Source: Gaeumannomyces sp. JS-464 (Eukaryota > Ascomycota > Sordariomycetes > Magnaporthales > Magnaporthaceae). Taken from it: 64,000 nucleotides of DNA. A program made the translations under genes and the position numbers. Positions within the stretch are counted from its first letter, which is position 1. The number at the start of each line of letters is the position of its first letter. The notes beneath the pieces are model-generated. The model saw only the letters and a program-made list of their open reading frames with translations. It was not told the origin of the DNA and made no database searches. This document shows, one piece after another, positions 47,146 to 57,754 of this stretch. The stretch is taken from NCBI GenBank assembly GCA_002197995.1, contig NGZR01000002.1:5890001-5954000 (forward strand). The letters are read 5' to 3'.

Positions 47146-48885
47146 ATGAGCTTCGAACGCGGGACCGCGTATGCCGAGTCGGACGCGGATGATGAGTACG
47201 AAAGGGACATACACGACAGTTCCCCCATCGACGCCACCGATGCCGAGGGGTCGCCCACTGAGTCCAACCCCCCATCAAACGAACATACTCCAACCACGTA
47301 TGGCTATCGTAGCAGCGCCGATCGCTTGCCCGAGACCATCATCTCAGAATGGACTGCCGATGAGTGCGCCGACTTCATCGCTACCATCGGCCTGGAGCAG
47401 TACTCAACCCGGTTTGTTGGTATGTCTGAATAATATGCCAGCCGAAGTTATTCTCCTTCCCTTTCTGCTTCTGCTTCGGCTTCTGATCTTGCTGCCACGG
47501 CTGCTGCTTGGTCGCTTGCTGGGCAATGATGCGGTCGGTTCTAACGGCGGGGCCTGCGCGTGCGTGTCTCTGCAGAAAACGAGATAGTGGGCGAGGCGCT
47601 GGTCGCGTTGCAGCATGACGACCTCAAGTCCATGGGCATCAACAGCGTTGGCCACCGCCTCACAATCCTCAAAAGCGTATACGACGTTAAGAAGGCCCAG
47701 GATGTGCCGATAGAGAGCGACCACTATGTGCCATTGTGTGAGTTTTCCCCATCGGGCAACCGAGCCTGCCAGCCCACTGCCCAAGCAGACCCGAGCGGCC
47801 GACTGGTGACTGACCATTTCGCGCGACGCCACATACATGCTCCTACAGCCGCGGACAATGACTCGCAGTACGCGACCGCCAAGGCGGACATCAAGCATAT
47901 CGTGGAGCAGCTGAGGCTGCGCGACGAGCGGATGAACCATTTTGAGCAGGACCTGCGCCGACTCGCCGAGGACTTTAGAAGGTTGCGGGAGGACATGCTC
48001 CCGGCACTGCGGCTGGCCAAGGACGCACAACAACCGTTGCCTCATCTCAGCAACGCCAGCCAGCCCTACGGCTACGACGCCACGATTTCGCCACCGGCGC
48101 CGACGCCTTCGTCCACCAGCCAGTCCGGCGGCGGGCTCAAACGGCAATGGTCCACCAAGAAGATCATGCTCGGCACGACACCAAAGGCCACGTCACCGAC
48201 GCACCTGCAGACGGCCCACGACAGGTCCATCGTGGAGCAGACGCTGAGCCCGGCGAGCGCGGCCGAGAGGGCCGTGATGTCGTCGAGCCACCTTGCCATC
48301 AACGGCATCGGGCAGCAAGCCACGTCCCCGTCGTACCCGTCGCCCAACATTCCGTCTCCGACGTCGCCGCCGACGACGCTCGGCGGGACAACGCTGGCAT
48401 CGAGATCGTACCGCTCTGACCAGCCCACGCCGTCCAGTCGGTCAACGTTCGCCGAGAGCGACTACGCGTACAGTGGGCGCGACAAGCCAGTGGCGCCCCG
48501 GAGAATGCAGACGCCGGCCCCTGACACACCGGGCTCGGCCAGCAACGCCTCAGTTGAGATATTCAAATCGTTCAGGGTCAGCATGGACGACCCGTGCTAC
48601 AAGGTCCTGCCGGCGGCGCTCAAGAAGTACCAAATCAACGCACCTGCTGACCAGTATGCACTCTACATTGTGTACGGAGACCAGGAGCGGTGCCTGGGTC
48701 TGGATGAGAAGCCTCTCATCCTCTTCAAACAGCTGGACAAGGAGGGTAAGAAGCCCATGTTCATGCTAAGGAAGACAAACAACGCACAGGTGGACCTGGC
48801 AGGCGAGGTTCCGGGAAGCGCAGGCCTGGGGGCTTCGGCACGCGGGGCTGCTACCGGCTATGATCCGCCGGGCGGGATCATATGA
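47146..48885 (+). CDS. ste50: STE50 MAPK-cascade adaptor (SAM and RA domains)
   Basis: Ste50 binds the MAPKKK Ste11 through its SAM domain and Cdc42/Ras-type GTPases through its Ras-association domain, serving pheromone/invasive-growth, cell-fusion and osmotic MAPK pathways. Exons 47146-47419, 47576-47737 and 47849-48885, GT-AG introns of 156 and 111 nt. The SAM domain spans the first intron: ISEWTADECADFIATIGLEQ joins ENEIVGEALVALQHDDLKSM. A short coiled region follows (IVEQLRLRDERMNHFEQDLR), then a Ser/Pro/Thr-rich linker with many likely phosphosites, and the RA domain from about residue 380 (SFRVSMDDPCYKVLPAALKK). 490 residues, a normal length, no frame disruption. Confidence 0.93.
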
Positions 48886-50610
48886 GGGACAGGTTGCGTC
48901 TGGTTTCTCGGTATTTTGCTAAGCTGGCTGGCTGGCCATGGCCGTTGGTGTGGGAAGGTGTCTCTTTGGTGGTGGTGGTGGTACCTCGGCATATCTATCC
49001 ACTTGGTCATGCCATCCGGGAAGCCCCGTCACCTCCCGAAGATTTGTGCGCCTTTGATTTTTTTTTTTTTTTTTTTTTTTTTTGTTTCGACCATCTGTCT
49101 ATTTTATCTCGAATTTTCGGTCTTTGTTTTTTCGTTGGTTCTCTTTCCTTCTTCGTCTGCTTTCCATCACTGTCGCCTGCTTGATTAATGTTTTATTGTT
49201 GACCCCGCTGCTCGTTGTCTTTGCCTTTTGCGTGTGTCGCCATTTGCTTTTTGCCCACTCGATCTCGTTCCGTCCTGTATCAACCACCCCCACTCATGGG
49301 CACGGACACCTATGTTCTTGTCTATGCCTTATACACGCATTCGACATCTATCCCCGTCTCACTCGCTCATCATCACCCTTGCTCTCCTTCGTGGTCTCCC
49401 TCCGTCTCTCCCCCCTCATATCTCCTGGATACTCTCTTGTTATGACACATGTGCATATGCTTGCAAGTCTCTCTTCTCCTTGTAGGTATAGAGACACACG
49501 AGACGGCGAGAAGTACGTAGACGCGTTCGCAGGTATGACCATGTGTGTATGCGCTTTCCAAGTGCGTGTAGGGCACGTGTTTTATACAACATCTTGCCTC
49601 GTCGTTTGTCAACTTGTATTCTCTTATTTGCATCGCTCGGCCTCCCCCGTGCTTGCCACAAGCCCCTTTAGCATCACCTCCCGATCACGGCAGTTGGTGG
49701 CTACATTTTGGCTCCTTGCGCTGTCTACCAAGTTTGGTCTAGGTTATCTTCTGCCATTTGCGTTTTGCGAAGACTACCACCATGTTGCTCGACAGGGTGA
49801 AACCAAACAACAAGGGAAATAAACAGAGAAAAAGAGCGTGAAAGAAAGAGAAGGAAGCAAAAAGAAAAAAAAAAAAGAAGAGAAAAAAAAGATGCTAAAA
49901 TTGGATCAAACTACGCTTTTGCCTGGCCCCTGGTGGTCGGCGATGGGGCATTCTGGACTCCGATGTTTTGCCCCCAAGGCCTAGATGAATCGTGAAGATT
50001 TGAATTACTACTACCACCTTACCTCAGTGACTGTACCGCATCAGCGTTCCTGCCCGCTGTGGCGACCTAGCCAGCCGCGCTTAATAGTGAGTTGGTCAGT
50101 CTATTGGTTGCGAATCTGCTGTATAAAGCTGCCTCCTGGCAGCTGGAGGTACATGGCTTGCATGGGCTCACTCAGCAAGGAGCGAGACCCCTCAGGCCCC
50201 AGGCAGGCGTACAGAGGGTCCTGCTAGGTCTAGTCTAAATCCGGAACAGGAGCCTGGGAATGGAAGTCACTGGACACGGCAGACGACGTCAGCTCTTGAA
50301 TCCACCCTCCAGCCGTGGCTTGGCATGCACGGGGCAGTGAGCCCGCCTGCAGCGCCCCGCTGGTGACGCGCGCCAGCTGCGAACCAACTCTGCGAGGTAA
50401 CGAGCATCGATGATCGACCGCAGGTGGGCTTTTGATTTTGAACTCGATCTGGCTCACATTCTCCCGCTGTCTCTTAACTGCACGCTTGACATTTGTTGGA
50501 ACTCGAGATACTTTGCTACGTGCTGCGTGCTGCCAGCGTGCTACCGACGACCTCTCGCCCTTGCCCGCCAAGCCGAGACCCTCCCACAGATCCCCCGCCC
50601 CGCGGCCGCC
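48886..50610. other. Intergenic region downstream of STE50
   Basis: Contains a T26 run at 49058-49083 and a long T/C-rich stretch to about 49700 that opens a spurious frame; then A-rich sequence around 49860-49900. The right end is the leader of the 50611 gene. No gene supported. Confidence 0.6.
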
Positions 50611-52044
50611 ATGATCGACGACAACCTGCCCACGTTCCAGTTCAGGGCGAGCTCCGACGACCCGGACTCGTCGGTGCTCTACTTCAGCCAGAACGGCTCC
50701 GAGCCAACGCCCGAGTATGTCTTGAAGCGTGCAGACCCAGCCTCGCAGCCCTCGTGTCGCGGCAACTACGCCGTTGGGCTCGTCGACCCCTTCGGCCCGG
50801 GCGTTGTCTACGGCGAGGTGATGGTCTCGCCAGAATGGCAGCAGCCCACCCTCTCAGCTGCCGAGATCCGGGCTCAGAACGCTGTCGCCGCCCCGCCTGT
50901 GCCCATCGTGCCTGATACATTTTCCGTCCAACTGTACGACCCAGACCAGACTGTGGCCTTCAAGATGGTGCCGGGGAGCTGGGGCAAGTCGGACGCTTGG
51001 GAGTTCGAGATGCCCACCAGGAGTTTCCGCCTGCCCAGCGCCAGTCAGCTGGACCGCCAGCAGAACCCCACGCCGGCTCGCGACCTTGCGCCCAAGGTCA
51101 TGTTCAAGTGGAAGAGGGATAGTCGCCTCTCCAAGGACATGACGTGCTACCTGGTCGGCCGCAGCCTCGGCCGCCATAAGAGCAAGGAGCCTGACATCAC
51201 TGTTGCCCTCTTCAAGCAGGGCCGTGATTCCCTCGTCACCATTTACGAACCCAACCTACAGCGTGTCGAGGTCGAGGATCGCAAGGGCCTAGACATAGTC
51301 CTGCTGTTGGGCGCCGAGGTTATCCGGGACTTGTACCTATCTCCACGCTCGGACGTCTTCAACATGATGGGCCCCGACCCCGCCAGGGTGCGCAAGGGCT
51401 CGCGACCCTCCTCGTCGCCCCACCACAACGCGCCCGCCTCCCAGGCCGGCGCCGTCATGTCGGGTGCTCTCGGCGCACCGCCGGCCGCCGGGGTTGACGC
51501 CGAGACGCGGCTTTTGCAGGAAATGGTGGAGCGGGAGGAGCGCGAGCGCAAGGCACAAGCGGACCGCGCGCAGAAAGAGCGCGAACGGCAGGACGCCGAG
51601 GAGCAAAGGCGCATCAAGGAGATGCTTGAGCAGGAGGAGGCGAGAGAGCGCCAGCGCCGCGACGCCGAGATCGCCATGGAGACAGAGAGGCTGCGTCAGA
51701 TGTACGGCACCGAGGGCCAAGACTTGCCCTCGGCACGCCCAAACCTGCCGCCCCGCACCCAGGACCCTGGCCGGCCCTTTAGCGCCAGTCCTGGCGGCCA
51801 AACCCCCGCCGCCGCTCCTAATAACACTTCTTCGTGGTGGAGGGCCGGCTCGAGCGCCGCCAACACGGGCGCCCCTGGCCCCTCGCACCAACATCAACCA
51901 CAGCAGCGGCCAACACACTCAACAGGCCCCTATCCTTCGGGCGCCCACGGCCGCAATCCGTCGGCTAGCATCAGTGGATTTTTCAGCCGGGACCGGGATG
52001 ACAATGGGAAAAAGGTGCGCAAGAAGCGCAGCGTGCATTTTTAG
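50611..52044 (+). CDS. Protein of unknown function with C-terminal coiled coil
   Basis: 477 residues from ATG 50611 (context GCCGCCATGA). An upstream in-frame ATG at 50410 would add an unconserved-looking leader. Residues 1 to about 260 look like folded, mostly beta domains (LPTFQFRASSDDPDSSVLYF, YAVGLVDPFGPGVVYGEVMV, TFSVQLYDPDQTVAFKMVPG, then DITVALFKQGRDSLVTIYEP). Residues about 297-365 form a highly charged heptad-rich coil. The rest is Pro/Gly/Ser/Gln-rich, ending in basic GKKVRKKRSVHF. No signal peptide or membrane segment. I do not recognise the family and assign no function. The frame is continuous and codon use resembles neighbouring genes. Confidence 0.8.
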   Translation: MIDDNLPTFQFRASSDDPDSSVLYFSQNGSEPTPEYVLKRADPASQPSCRGNYAVGLVDPFGPGVVYGEVMVSPEWQQPTLSAAEIRAQNAVAAPPVPIVPDTFSVQLYDPDQTVAFKMVPGSWGKSDAWEFEMPTRSFRLPSASQLDRQQNPTPARDLAPKVMFKWKRDSRLSKDMTCYLVGRSLGRHKSKEPDITVALFKQGRDSLVTIYEPNLQRVEVEDRKGLDIVLLLGAEVIRDLYLSPRSDVFNMMGPDPARVRKGSRPSSSPHHNAPASQAGAVMSGALGAPPAAGVDAETRLLQEMVEREERERKAQADRAQKERERQDAEEQRRIKEMLEQEEARERQRRDAEIAMETERLRQMYGTEGQDLPSARPNLPPRTQDPGRPFSASPGGQTPAAAPNNTSSWWRAGSSAANTGAPGPSHQHQPQQRPTHSTGPYPSGAHGRNPSASISGFFSRDRDDNGKKVRKKRSVHF

Positions 52045-52717
52045 CCTGTCTTTTGTTGTCCTTCTCTTATATGTGTTCACCAGTGTGTCTCTTGCCATCT
52101 GTTTTATCTACTTGCATATGGATCTTGCCCGGGGCTTTTTCGCTTTTTTATTCATTTCGTTTGTATTTTTCTCAAGGGTATTTGGCTACATTGGCTCATC
52201 CTTAGCTCAATTCCCGCCGTAGGGTTGCTGCACAACCCCAACGTGTTGATTTTATTATGAACTGCATGCACGAATAGAGCGGGGAGCTGTTTTCATTCCT
52301 GGAAGCGATGAGCCGAGAAAAAGACATTGTAATGGGTGATGGAAACAAATCTATATTCTATTTGCATGGCATCGTGGTGATTCATATGTGCGAGGAGATG
52401 GAGGATACGAACTGCGGAGTGAAAAGAAGGGAGAAAAGAGGAGGGTAAAACGACACGTACAAACCCGAAATGGGAGCCGCCAGGAAAAGAAAACGGTATA
52501 TACCACAAAAAACCAAAACGCCGTCTTAAAGCCAGACCAGCCACCACCTGCCCAAAGAAAGCACGGCGATTAGACGCCGACCCCAACCCAATATTAGACG
52601 CGCCTACACGCTAGGGTGCGCAGACCACAGGCCGGACAGATAGGTACTCGGAGACCTCTGCACCCATTTACCCAGACACGACTGACACGAGGTCCAGTGA
52701 CAAGGCGGTCAGGGGGT
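52045..52717. other. Convergent intergenic region
   Basis: 3' flanks of the 50611 gene and of the phosducin-like gene. T-rich then A-rich; nothing else seen. Confidence 0.6.
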
Positions 52718-53756
52718 TCATAGGATCCCGTGGCTTTGGAATAACCTCTTCAGGGAATCGCTGTCGAAATCTTCATTGTCTGGTATCATTTCGACGATGC
52801 CGGTGAGGTTGGCAAATAAATCGCCTTGGTTTCGATATGCCAGGATCGTAGGCACCGCGGCATTGTCGAACTCGATGTCCTCGTAGTGAATCCTCACAAA
52901 GTGGACGGTGGGGTGGGCCGCAACCAGGGGCCGCAACGCCGCTTCGACGACGGCTGAGACTTGACACTGTTGATGTGGGAGCCGCGGGCAGCGCATGCGT
53001 CAGTCCAGGACTTGAGAGGCGGCAGCTCCTCGAGGGGGGCCACCGGCAAAAAGGCAACTGACAGCGGAGGGAAGGACGACGGGGATGGACACAACCTCGG
53101 CGTCATAGACAAAGACGACGACGACGGACTCACGTCCCACCTTCTCGATAGCATCAAGATAGCCGAGGGCGTCAACCTCGTCGAACCTGCCAAAAATGCG
53201 CAGGCTGGGCGAGGTCCGGCGGCTGCGGACGGCGCCGGCACGGGCCTCGTCCTCGAGCTCGCGGCGCCTCGACTCGCGGCCACTGCTGCAGGAAGAACTC
53301 CTCGTCCGTGTCGGCGTCCGAGTCGGGCTCGGCGCGGGCGCGCTCGTCGCCGCTGCCCGACTCGCTCCCGGGGGAGGCGCGGCCGTTGGTGGTACCGAGG
53401 CCGAAGACGCTTCGGCGGGCCTGCCGCACGCGGTCGATCCACTTGGCCTGGCGGGCCATCTCGTAGCTGCGGGCGTCGGCGATGACGCCCTTCACGCCCG
53501 TGGCGCGGCCGTTGTCGAACGAGGCGGGCGGCAGCTTGATCGTGGCGGCGCTGCCGCCGCCGGCGTTTCCGAGAGCCGGCATGCGCATGGCTGCGTCGAC
53601 CTGGGCGGCGCGGTACCGATCCTCCTCGTCTAGGTCTGCTTCTTGGTCGTCACCGTCGCGGGCCTTTCCGCGGTCCTCCGGGTGCAGTCGGTCTTGGTCT
53701 GTCGGGCCGTTGTTCTTGGCTATGAAACGATCGAACTCTTCCTGTGCAGCAGACAT
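52718..53756 (-). CDS. Phosducin-like protein (G-beta-gamma chaperone)
   Basis: Group I phosducin-like proteins (fungal BDM-1/PhnA type) help assemble G-beta-gamma through the CCT chaperonin. ATG 53756 begins MSAAQEEFDRFIAKNNGPTD. The helix-1 motif characteristic of this group appears as GVKGVIADARSYEMARQAKW. The thioredoxin-like domain contains FGRFDEVDALGYLDAIEKVG, VHFVRIHYEDIEFDNAAVPT and ILAYRNQGDLFANLTGIVEM, ending FQSHGIL. One intron at 52967-53095 joins VFVYDAE to CQVSAVVEAALRPL; its donor GTTGTG is weak. One frame correction is needed near 53278-53279, where TGGCC appears to hold one base too many (or two too few); the rest is clean. With one base removed the product is 302 residues. 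The next gene upstream on the same strand encodes G-beta, its expected client. Confidence 0.88.
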
Positions 53757-56211
53757 GGCGGAGGGGGAAAGGAGAAAGCAGGAAAGAAAGAAAGAGAGGG
53801 GAGTGGAAGAAGAAAAGAAGAGGAATGGTTGGGAAAAGGGGAGGAGACGGGAGCCGGCGGCGAGCAAGGGTGGGAAACAGGGGAACGCAGGCGGGAGGGA
53901 TGCTGGAGGCCAGATCTTGGAGAAGCGCGAAACGGATCGAGCGGAGGAGTGTCTGTGTGTGTGGTAATTCTGGCGTGTGGTCGAGGGTGTGGTGTGCGTG
54001 CGCGTGCGTGTGCGTGCTTTCGGCGGGAGAGCCAGTGGTGCGAGCTGGCCGATCCACCCGCAATTTGCATGGATGGACCCGGCCTGGCAGGAACGTGGAC
54101 TCGTGGCAGGCGGTACGTACCTCCCAAAAAAAAGACATGGGGTCGAGCACGACGGGATCGGCGTGTCTGCCTGCGCCTCTCTCGCGGCATCTCCGTCCGT
54201 CGCAGCTTTCGTTGTCGGACCTGCCGTCCCCGCTGCAAGGGGGGCTCCCCCGTCCCAATGCTGGCATGCGGGGCCTGAGAAGCTTTCCAGAAGGCTGCAA
54301 GGCGAAACGCCTGAGCCGCGTCGGTTTCAGATTCCAAGGCTGCGTGGCCTGGTGTGCAAGCAGCGGCTTCCTGGCCCACCTGCCCGCCACTCTGCCCGCA
54401 GGGTTATCCTCCCATCCATTTACCCATTTGCAGCCTGGCCGCAGCAGCCCCCCCGCCGCTGCAACCCACCAATTAGTAGGTAGCCATCTGGCCCGGACAA
54501 AGCCTCGAGCGGCACTAGCGCACAGCACGTCGCCTCGCGCCAGGGCAGCTGCAAATCTCATCGTTCCATCCTAGACCCCTGCCGTGCTACCCTGACGTTC
54601 CTTTTGCTTTATTGACCAAAGCGTGCTGAAACAGTCTGCCACCATGAAATGGCCTACAGTAATTTGAGTCAATTTACCCATCCGGACGCGCATGTGCGGT
54701 ACGGTACGCACTTGACATTCCTCTGGGGCCATCAACTGGAAACATAAACAACGCCGCGCTCAACCCGCGCCCCTGAGAGCCACCCACCTACGTAGAGCCA
54801 CCCGCCTCCCACCACAGTCTCAACTGCTATGGTTATCGATACAGCGTCACGTTTTCTGTCATCCGTCCTATATTGTGCGAACGGTAACCACCCAAAACTG
54901 TTGAATTCTGCGCAGCCGCCGCTGCTGGAATAGCAAAGGCGATCGTATCTCAAACCAGTGTGCAGCTGGTCAAAACATGTGCACACTCTCCCACAAATAC
55001 ACAAACATCAGGATGGGCGGGAAAAGGACAGAGAAACGCAATAAGGAACCTGGAAATATCACGTATAATGAACAACTTAACATGGAACAAGACGGGGAAT
55101 AGATAACGTAAGCCAAACCAAATTTTCAAAAAGTGATCTGGAATATACGACGACAATTGGCACAAACCAGAAACCTGGACACAAAAGAGAAAAAAGGCAA
55201 CAAGCTAGGCTGGGGGAGAAAAGAAGAGAAAAGGAGAAGAAAAAGACAGAAAGACAAGAAAGGGTGGGTGAAAGCACAAATAGAGATAATAGTAAATAGT
55301 GGTAATAATGACGAGAAGAGGAAGAAAAATAATCGACAGTCACCAAAGCGCGTGTGTCCTGTTCCGATCTTCGGTGACTGTGATAGAACATAGTCAGTCT
55401 CTCCCCTGTCGAGCCAGAATCTGCCTGCCATGCCCATAACATGGCCAAAATTTGACGGTGTTCTTCGACCCGTCCCCTCGAGCCTCGCCGGGCCGGCGAG
55501 AACACTTATGTGCAATATACATGACCGGTGCTGAGAGTTGAAGGCCGAGCCAGTCTTCCAGATTCTTCGAGCCTGTGCCTAACCGGTCTCTTGCTTCGGC
55601 CAAGGTGTTGAAAAAGTGTGTTTGGTCGAGGGGGAGCATGAAGAAGGCAAACAGGGCCACATCGATTATCCGGCTTGGACCATGCGGAAACCAAGCCAAC
55701 CCAAGGCATGTGGTCCCGCACGAGGAATCGCACCCCTCGGAGGTCCCAAGTGTCAAACTTGTTGGTATCGGATCGTTCAGTGAACCCAGTCTCCTCTGCT
55801 GCCTCCCAACCCTTGCCAATGGGACGGCGGCGGAATGCAACCAAGTATAAAACAACCCAGGAGCCGCAAGTGACAGCAAGCTGCCACCAACTAGTGATCT
55901 GGCGACTGGGAAATATCCCAGAGATCTAACAAGAAAAGGGGCAAAGACAAAAACAGAGGAGAAAGAGAATGATGGAAAGACCAAGGAAGAGTGAGGCAGG
56001 TAGGGCAGGTCGTTGGTGGTCGGACTGCTTCAGCCGGCCGGTAACAGTCCAAACGCCGCTGGTACTTCGAGGGTAGGATTAAAGGTATGGGGTGGTATGG
56101 ATGAATGGATATACGAGCATTGGGCGAGTCACTCATCATATTCGGCGCGTCAAGTCGCGACGTCGGTTGCCGTCGGACGGGTTACCCAGCGTAAGGTCGA
56201 TATGGCTCCTC
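53757..56211. other. Intergenic region between the phosducin-like gene and the G-beta 3' end
   Basis: The left 900 bp is the purine-rich (coding strand CT-rich) leader and promoter of the phosducin-like gene. GA-rich and A-rich DNA spans about 55160-55345. Open frames at 53643-54574 and 55394-55984 show biased composition and no family; I do not call them. Confidence 0.55.
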
Positions 56212-57754
56212 TTAGTAGGCCCATATTTTGAGCTGCGAGTGGTGTCATCTCACTTATCAGCAAGCCATCCAGATAACTGGGGCATTGGGGGAGTGTGTGT
56301 TGACGTACCAGAGAATCCCAGGATCCAGTGCAAAGACTTATGCCATCGTTGCTCACGCCCAGGCAACTGACGCGGTTTTCGTGTCCGACGAGAGACCCAA
56401 CCTTCTCACCGCGTGTAACATCCCAGACCTAAGGGAGGAAGGGGGGAAAAAAACCACAGGTGTCAGCCTCATAGGAAGCGAGTTCTAGTTCATCGTTCCT
56501 TTCATACCTTGCATTCAAAGTCGTCGTAGCCTGCAAAAAGCAAGCGCCCTGAGACAGATGTAGCCACCGAGGTGATACCGCAGAGAATCGATTCGGACTG
56601 CAGAAGAGCCGGGCATAAATGCCATCGATCGTCAGCATTGCCTCGAGGTTAAAAATCACGAAATTCCGGAGAACAAGTGTATCTGGCCAGGTTTTCCAGA
56701 GACGGTACACATGGGGGCGAAAAGGAGGAAGTGGAGACAAGATGTCTGGTTCCGATCTGGAGACACAGTGGCCCCTCTCGAGATAGCAGACTCGCAGGAG
56801 ATGAATCTATACTTACGCCGTAGACGTTAAGTTCCCGATCGGCGCGAATGTCAAACAAGCGACAGGTGGCATCGTCGGATCCGGTGACGAACGAATGGCC
56901 ATCGGGGAAGAACTGGATGGCGTTAATATCAGACTCGTGACCGGCAAAGGTCTGCACGGCCTTGCCGGCGCGTATGTCCCAGAGCTTGGCGAAGGAGTCG
57001 CAGGCGCCGGATATGAAGGTGTTCTGGTTTGTTGGATTCAGGCTGATGCTCATGACGTCGCCCAGGTGGTCGGCAAACTCGATGACCTTTGTGCCCGTCT
57101 CAATGTCCCACTTCATACATGTCATGTCGCCGGATGAGGTGAGGATGCTGCGGTCGTTGATGAAGCGGCAGCACGACAGGTAACCGGCGTGGCCCGACAG
57201 CTCACGGGCGACGCGCGTGGGACCGTCGCGGTTCTGGTTGAGGTTGTAGATGGAGCAGATGTTGTCGAGACCTCCACAGGCGACGTAGTTGCCGCTTGGC
57301 GCATAGGCGCAGGTCATGACCCATGACGACCTCAGGGGGATGGCGTGGACCTTGTTGGTGGTGTATGCGTCCCAGATGATCAGTTTGCCATCCTGCGAGG
57401 CTGAGACGAGGTGCCTGCGATCCGTCGACCAGTGCATGGCGTAAATCTTGGCCAAGTGGCCCTTGAGCGTCCGCTTCGTCTTCATCAGCTGGTTCTTTGG
57501 GATCGGCTCGTGGGCCTGCTGGGCCACGGCACGGACTGGGCCGGGGAATTGCAAGTCAGCAGAGGCAGTCACGGCGGCGGAAAGGGCGCAATTGGCCTGG
57601 CGAAGGGGCGCGGGCTGGACTGACGTGTCGTGTCGGCGAGCTCATCCTTTTTCCGCTTGATTCTGTCCTTCAGTGTCTCGGCCTCGCGACGCGCCTGCTG
57701 GATGCGCGCCTGCATTGCCTCGGGTGAGACTTCGTTCGGCCGTTGCGAATCCAT
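56212..57754 (-). CDS. gnb-1: Heterotrimeric G-protein beta subunit
   Basis: Canonical G-beta (SfaD/GNB-1/MgB1 class), a seven-bladed WD40 propeller acting with G-gamma and G-alpha at the plasma membrane in mating, conidiation and virulence-type signalling. Five exons: 57625-57754, 56817-57535, 56508-56597, 56309-56428 and 56212-56232, all GT-AG. Exon 1 encodes the N-terminal coil for G-gamma ([20 protein letters not shown]). WD repeats follow: [76 protein letters not shown] and [14 protein letters not shown], with the end LKIWAY. Exons sum to 1080 nt, 359 residues, the standard fungal length, with no frame disruption. The last coding exon is only 21 nt. The 219-nt fourth-blade intron is the longest. 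Confidence 0.96.

Noticed and set aside
49082..49822. 246-codon open frame rich in F, L and S downstream of STE50
   Set aside because: Composed of T/C-rich 3' flanking sequence after T26, no ATG at its reported start, no family.
55394..55984. 196-codon open frame on the minus strand
   Set aside because: Low-complexity N-terminus, no family; lies within the 3' flank region of G-beta.
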